A DNA stretch of 64,000 nucleotides. It comes from Ovis canadensis. Its lineage: Eukaryota; Chordata; Mammalia; Artiodactyla; Bovidae. Position 1 is the first letter of the stretch. Each line of letters opens with the position of its first letter. Below the pieces are notes generated by a model, which did no database searches, had not been told where the DNA came from, and saw only the letters and a program-made list of their open reading frames with translations. The stretch lies in the NCBI RefSeq assembly GCF_042477335.2, contig NC_091251.1, positions 87,125,501 to 87,189,500 of the forward strand, given 5' to 3'. Shown here in pieces: positions 61,540-64,000 of the stretch. Position numbers and translations under genes: made by a program.

Positions 61540-61920
61540 GTTTTTTTTTCCAAAGTAATGAGAAAGTCTAAAAATGATGGTGATGAAGGTTGCACACATC
61601 TGTGAAGATGCTAAAAACCATCAAATTGTTCACTTTCACTGACTGATTGGCATGGTAGGCGAATTGTTGCTCTTGTTGCGTTGTTTAGTCACTAAGTTAT
61701 GTTTGACTCTGCAACCCCATGGACTGTAGCCCACCAGGCTCCTCTGTCCACAGGATTTCCCAGGCAAGAATACTGGAGTGGGTTGCCATTTCCTTCTCCA
61801 GGGGATTTTCCCAATCCAGGGATCTAAACTTTATCTGCATTGGCAGGCAGATTCTTTACCGTTGAGCCACCAGGGAAGTCTTGGTATGGAAATTTCATCT
61901 TAATAAAGTCAAGATTTTAA
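61540..61920 (+). mobile_element. L1M 3' end split by Bov-tA
   Basis: 'aaaaatgatggtgatgaagg' and 'aaaaaccatcaaattgttca' before the SINE, 'tggaaatttcatcttaataa' after it, as in old L1 3' ends. Confidence 0.7.
61656..61880 (-). mobile_element. Bov-tA SINE in L1M
   Basis: Antisense Bov-tA. TTGGCATGG (61647-61655) and TTGGTATGG (61881-61889) make a 9-bp TSD with one change. Confidence 0.94.
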
Positions 61921-62301
61921 AAGTTTAACAGTTAAATAAAATGTGTTCTATCTTTCTACCTGGAAAAGTATTCCTTCAGAAGGACCAGACCCAGAAGGCC
62001 AGATTTGTAGTTAGCGTTCCTGGCATCCTCGGATTCTGCGTGGGAATGTGGCTGCACAGAGAGAGCCGGTCAGCCCCTAAACAGCTCCGTCCTCCTTCCC
62101 TCCGCTCCCTCCCACCCCAGCTCTTCCTGCACCTTGAGAGGCTTCGTGAGCATGCAGGGGACTCTTCAGCTCACAGGTTCCAGTTCCACAGCCCCTGTCA
62201 GCTACCTTTACTGCTAGTGATGTGCACACTGGTGATGGGGTCTGCTCTAGGAAGGCCAGACCCAGGAAGACGCCATCATAGGCCCAGGTTGACTAGTAGC
62301 C
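61921..62301. other. Single-copy stretch
   Basis: A 159-codon plus frame (61941-62420) begins here and continues into antisense L1, so at least its C-terminal part is L1 read backwards. No motif is recognised. Confidence 0.4.
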
Positions 62302-62770
62302 TTTTTTTTTTCCCCCGAATTTTTATAGGAGTAGAGTTGATTTGCAGTGTTGTGTTTTTATTTTCAGGTGCACAGCAAAGTGAATCAGCTCTACAGATAC
62401 ATACACCTACTCTGTTTTAGATTCTTTTCCCATACAGCCATTACATTACAGAGTATTGAGTAATACCATGCTATACAATGCTGCTGCTGCTGCTAAGTCA
62501 CTTCAGTCGTGTCCGACTCTGTACGACCCCATAGATGGCAGCCCACCAGGCTCCCCTGTCCCTGGGATTCTCCAGGAAAGTGAAAAATGATAGTGAAGTG
62601 TCTCAGTCATGTCCAACTCTTAGCGACCCCATGGGCTGCAGCCTACCAGGCTCCTCTGTCCATGGGATTTTCCAAGCAAGACTGGAGTGGGTTGCCATTG
62701 CCTTCTCCGGTGCTATACAATAGGTCCTTATTATTAATAGTTATCTATTGTAGTGTGGGCCTAGAGATTG
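62302..62770 (-). mobile_element. Antisense L1 3' end split by BOV-A2
   Basis: 62302-62479 ('gagtagagttgatttgcagt') and 62711-62770 ('aataggtccttattattaat') read as one artiodactyl L1 3' UTR. Confidence 0.88.
62480..62710 (-). mobile_element. BOV-A2 SINE with perfect 11-bp TSD
   Basis: (GCT)n start and two BovA bodies in antisense, joined by 'aaagtgaaaaatgatagtga'. TGCTATACAAT at 62469-62479 and 62711-62721. Confidence 0.96.
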
Positions 62771-62774
62771 TCTT

Positions 62775-62968
62775 ACCAGGTAAAGTAAGTCAAACAGACC
62801 CCATGGACTATAGCCCACCAAGCTCCTCTGTCCAAGGGATTTCCCAGGCAAGAATACTGGAATGGGTTCCCATTTTCTTCTCCAGGGGATCGTCCTGATC
62901 CAGGGATCGAATTGGCATATGCTGCATTGCAGGTGAATTCTTAACTGACTGAGCCACCAGGCAAGTCC
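62775..62968 (-). mobile_element. Bov-tA SINE
   Basis: Antisense Bov-tA with a diverged left end; 'ccatggactatagcccacca' to 'actgactgagccaccaggca'. Confidence 0.93.
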
Positions 62969-63002
62969 ATCACTTATCTGTGGGATTTTAAAAAGTGCTG
63001 CA

Positions 63003-63305
63003 AGGCTTCCCTGGTGGCTCAGTGGCAAAGAATCCACCTGCCAATGCAGGAGACATGGGTTTGATCCCTGGTATGGGAGGATCCCACGTGCAGTGTAACA
63101 ACAAAGCCCAGGTGCCACCACTATGGTGCCTCTACTCTAGAGTCCAGGAACCACAACTACTGAAGTCTGAAGCCCTAGAGCCCGTGCTCAGCAACAAGAG
63201 AAGCCACTGCAATGAGAGGCCTGAGCACCGCAACTAGAGGAAAGCCTGCCCAGCAACAAAGACCCCGTACAGCCAAAAAATCAGTGAATAAATAAATAAA
63301 TCATT
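63003..63305 (+). mobile_element. CHR-type SINE, full length
   Basis: 'ggcttccctggtggctcagt' through 'aagagaagccactgcaatga' to the tail 'gtgaataaataaataaatca'. Confidence 0.95.
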
Positions 63306-63499
63306 TTTGAAGTGGTTTCATATTAATATAAGTAAATAAAAATTTCTAAAAGTTTAAAATGGTGCAAATGAACTCATTTGCAGAACAGAAATAGATGTAG
63401 AAAACAAACGTATGGTCACTGGAAGGGAAAGGGGAAGGGGAGGGGGAGGGGTAAATTGGGGAAGGGGGCCTTTGGACCAGGGGATTCCAGAGCCTGGTC
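63306..63499. repeat. Purine-rich tract within single-copy DNA
   Basis: 63420-63452 is all G and A on the plus strand (gggaaa/gggga units), a GGGGAA-type simple repeat. No gene. Confidence 0.7.
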
Positions 63500-63700
63500 T
63501 GGAGCAGTGCTACACCACTGAACATTCTTCCGTGTTGGAAATGCTCTATATCTGTACTGTGCCATCTCTAGCCTCGGGTGGCAATTGAGCATTTTAAATG
63601 TGGCTAGTGCACACAAAGAATGGAATTTCTTAGCTGAAACATTGTCATTAAGGAACTTTTAAGTTGCCACGTGTGGCTTCTGGCTACCATAGGCCTAGAA
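63500..63700 (+). mobile_element. DNA-transposon remnant, hAT-like
   Basis: 'ttggaaatgctctatatctg', 'caattgagcattttaaatgt', 'ggctagtgcacacaaag' and 'ccacgtgtggcttctggcta' resemble a common short mammalian DNA transposon with TIRs. The name is not certain. Confidence 0.5.
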
Positions 63701-64000
63701 AGCAGGCGAGGGGGACTCTGAATGGACACGTCCTGCTGACTCCATCCTATAGGGGCGGTGGGGTGGGGGTGGGGGGTGGGAGGGCTAGGCAGGGGCTGGA
63801 GGAGCACCAGAATAGGGCTTTCAGGTCTCAGGAAGATACTGGAGATGAGATTTGTTCTCAGAAGGAAACAGCCATATAAGGCTGCTTATCCCTGGCCAGT
63901 GAGCTGTCCAGATCTGAGGAGAGGGGCAGAGGGCTGTGTGCTGGGGGAGGGGAGAGACTCGAGGGCACCCCCAGACAAGTCCTTCTGGGATTTTTGCAGG
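63701..64000. other. Single-copy stretch with G-quadruplex-type tract
   Basis: 63752-63784 holds six G runs of three or more separated by 1-4 bases. The rest is GC-rich, purine-leaning and not recognised. Confidence 0.55.

Overview
This is eukaryotic nuclear DNA from a ruminant, most likely a bovid (cattle, buffalo, sheep or goat). The diagnosis rests on the repeats. The window is packed with Bov-tA/BovA SINEs (about 31 copies or pieces), CHR-type tRNA-Glu SINEs (about 19), RTE-type BovB LINE pieces (about 10) and artiodactyl L1. Older mammalian MIR, L2, L1M, MLT1/MLT2, Tigger2-like and hAT-like remnants are also present. No intact host protein-coding exon, rRNA, functional tRNA or CRISPR array could be supported. 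Nearly all open frames are either decayed LINE frames or pass through SINEs. The window is best read as intergenic or deep-intronic sequence.

Layout. 1-6 kb: BovB reverse-transcriptase remnant, SINEs, decayed L1M ORF2, MIRs, then a BovB 3' piece. 6-12.7 kb: a mostly single-copy stretch at 7.1-8.5 kb, then SINEs, L2 and MIR. 13-20.4 kb: a LINE pile-up made of antisense L1 segments repeated head to tail and an internally deleted BovB that keeps its endonuclease region. 20.5-26 kb: an LTR, a single-copy block, a degenerate heptanucleotide satellite (21.8-22.7 kb), and single-copy DNA with a palindrome and a CTCF-like motif. 27-31.7 kb: L1, MLT1, BovB and a possible ERV LTR. 32-40 kb: MIR, L1M, SINE nests, and an MLT1 split by a microsatellite, a Tigger2 and an MLT2. 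40.5-43.9 kb: a long BovB carrying a second BovB in the opposite orientation. 44-50.5 kb: L2, a possible conserved non-coding block, a twin-primed L1 and single-copy DNA. 50.5-54 kb: nested L1M/Bov-tA/young L1, and a MIR split by L1. 54-64 kb: single-copy blocks alternating with SINEs, L2, L1 and MIR.

Nothing here works together as a gene system. What can be read is the order of transposition events, because many insertions still have target-site duplications. The main observations are: (1) a 7-bp-unit satellite, consensus AGGTCAT, that creates exact DR1 nuclear-receptor-type sites; (2) a BovB inside an oppositely oriented BovB, giving a roughly 0.6-kb inverted repeat; (3) a 46-bp segment found inside a SINE and again 3.2 kb away, which looks like templated repair; (4) a twin-primed L1 and a young L1 with a short 3' transduction; (5) L1 segments repeated with recurring junctions. 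Family names come from recognising consensus text by eye; no database search was run, and most boundaries are good to about 5-20 bp.
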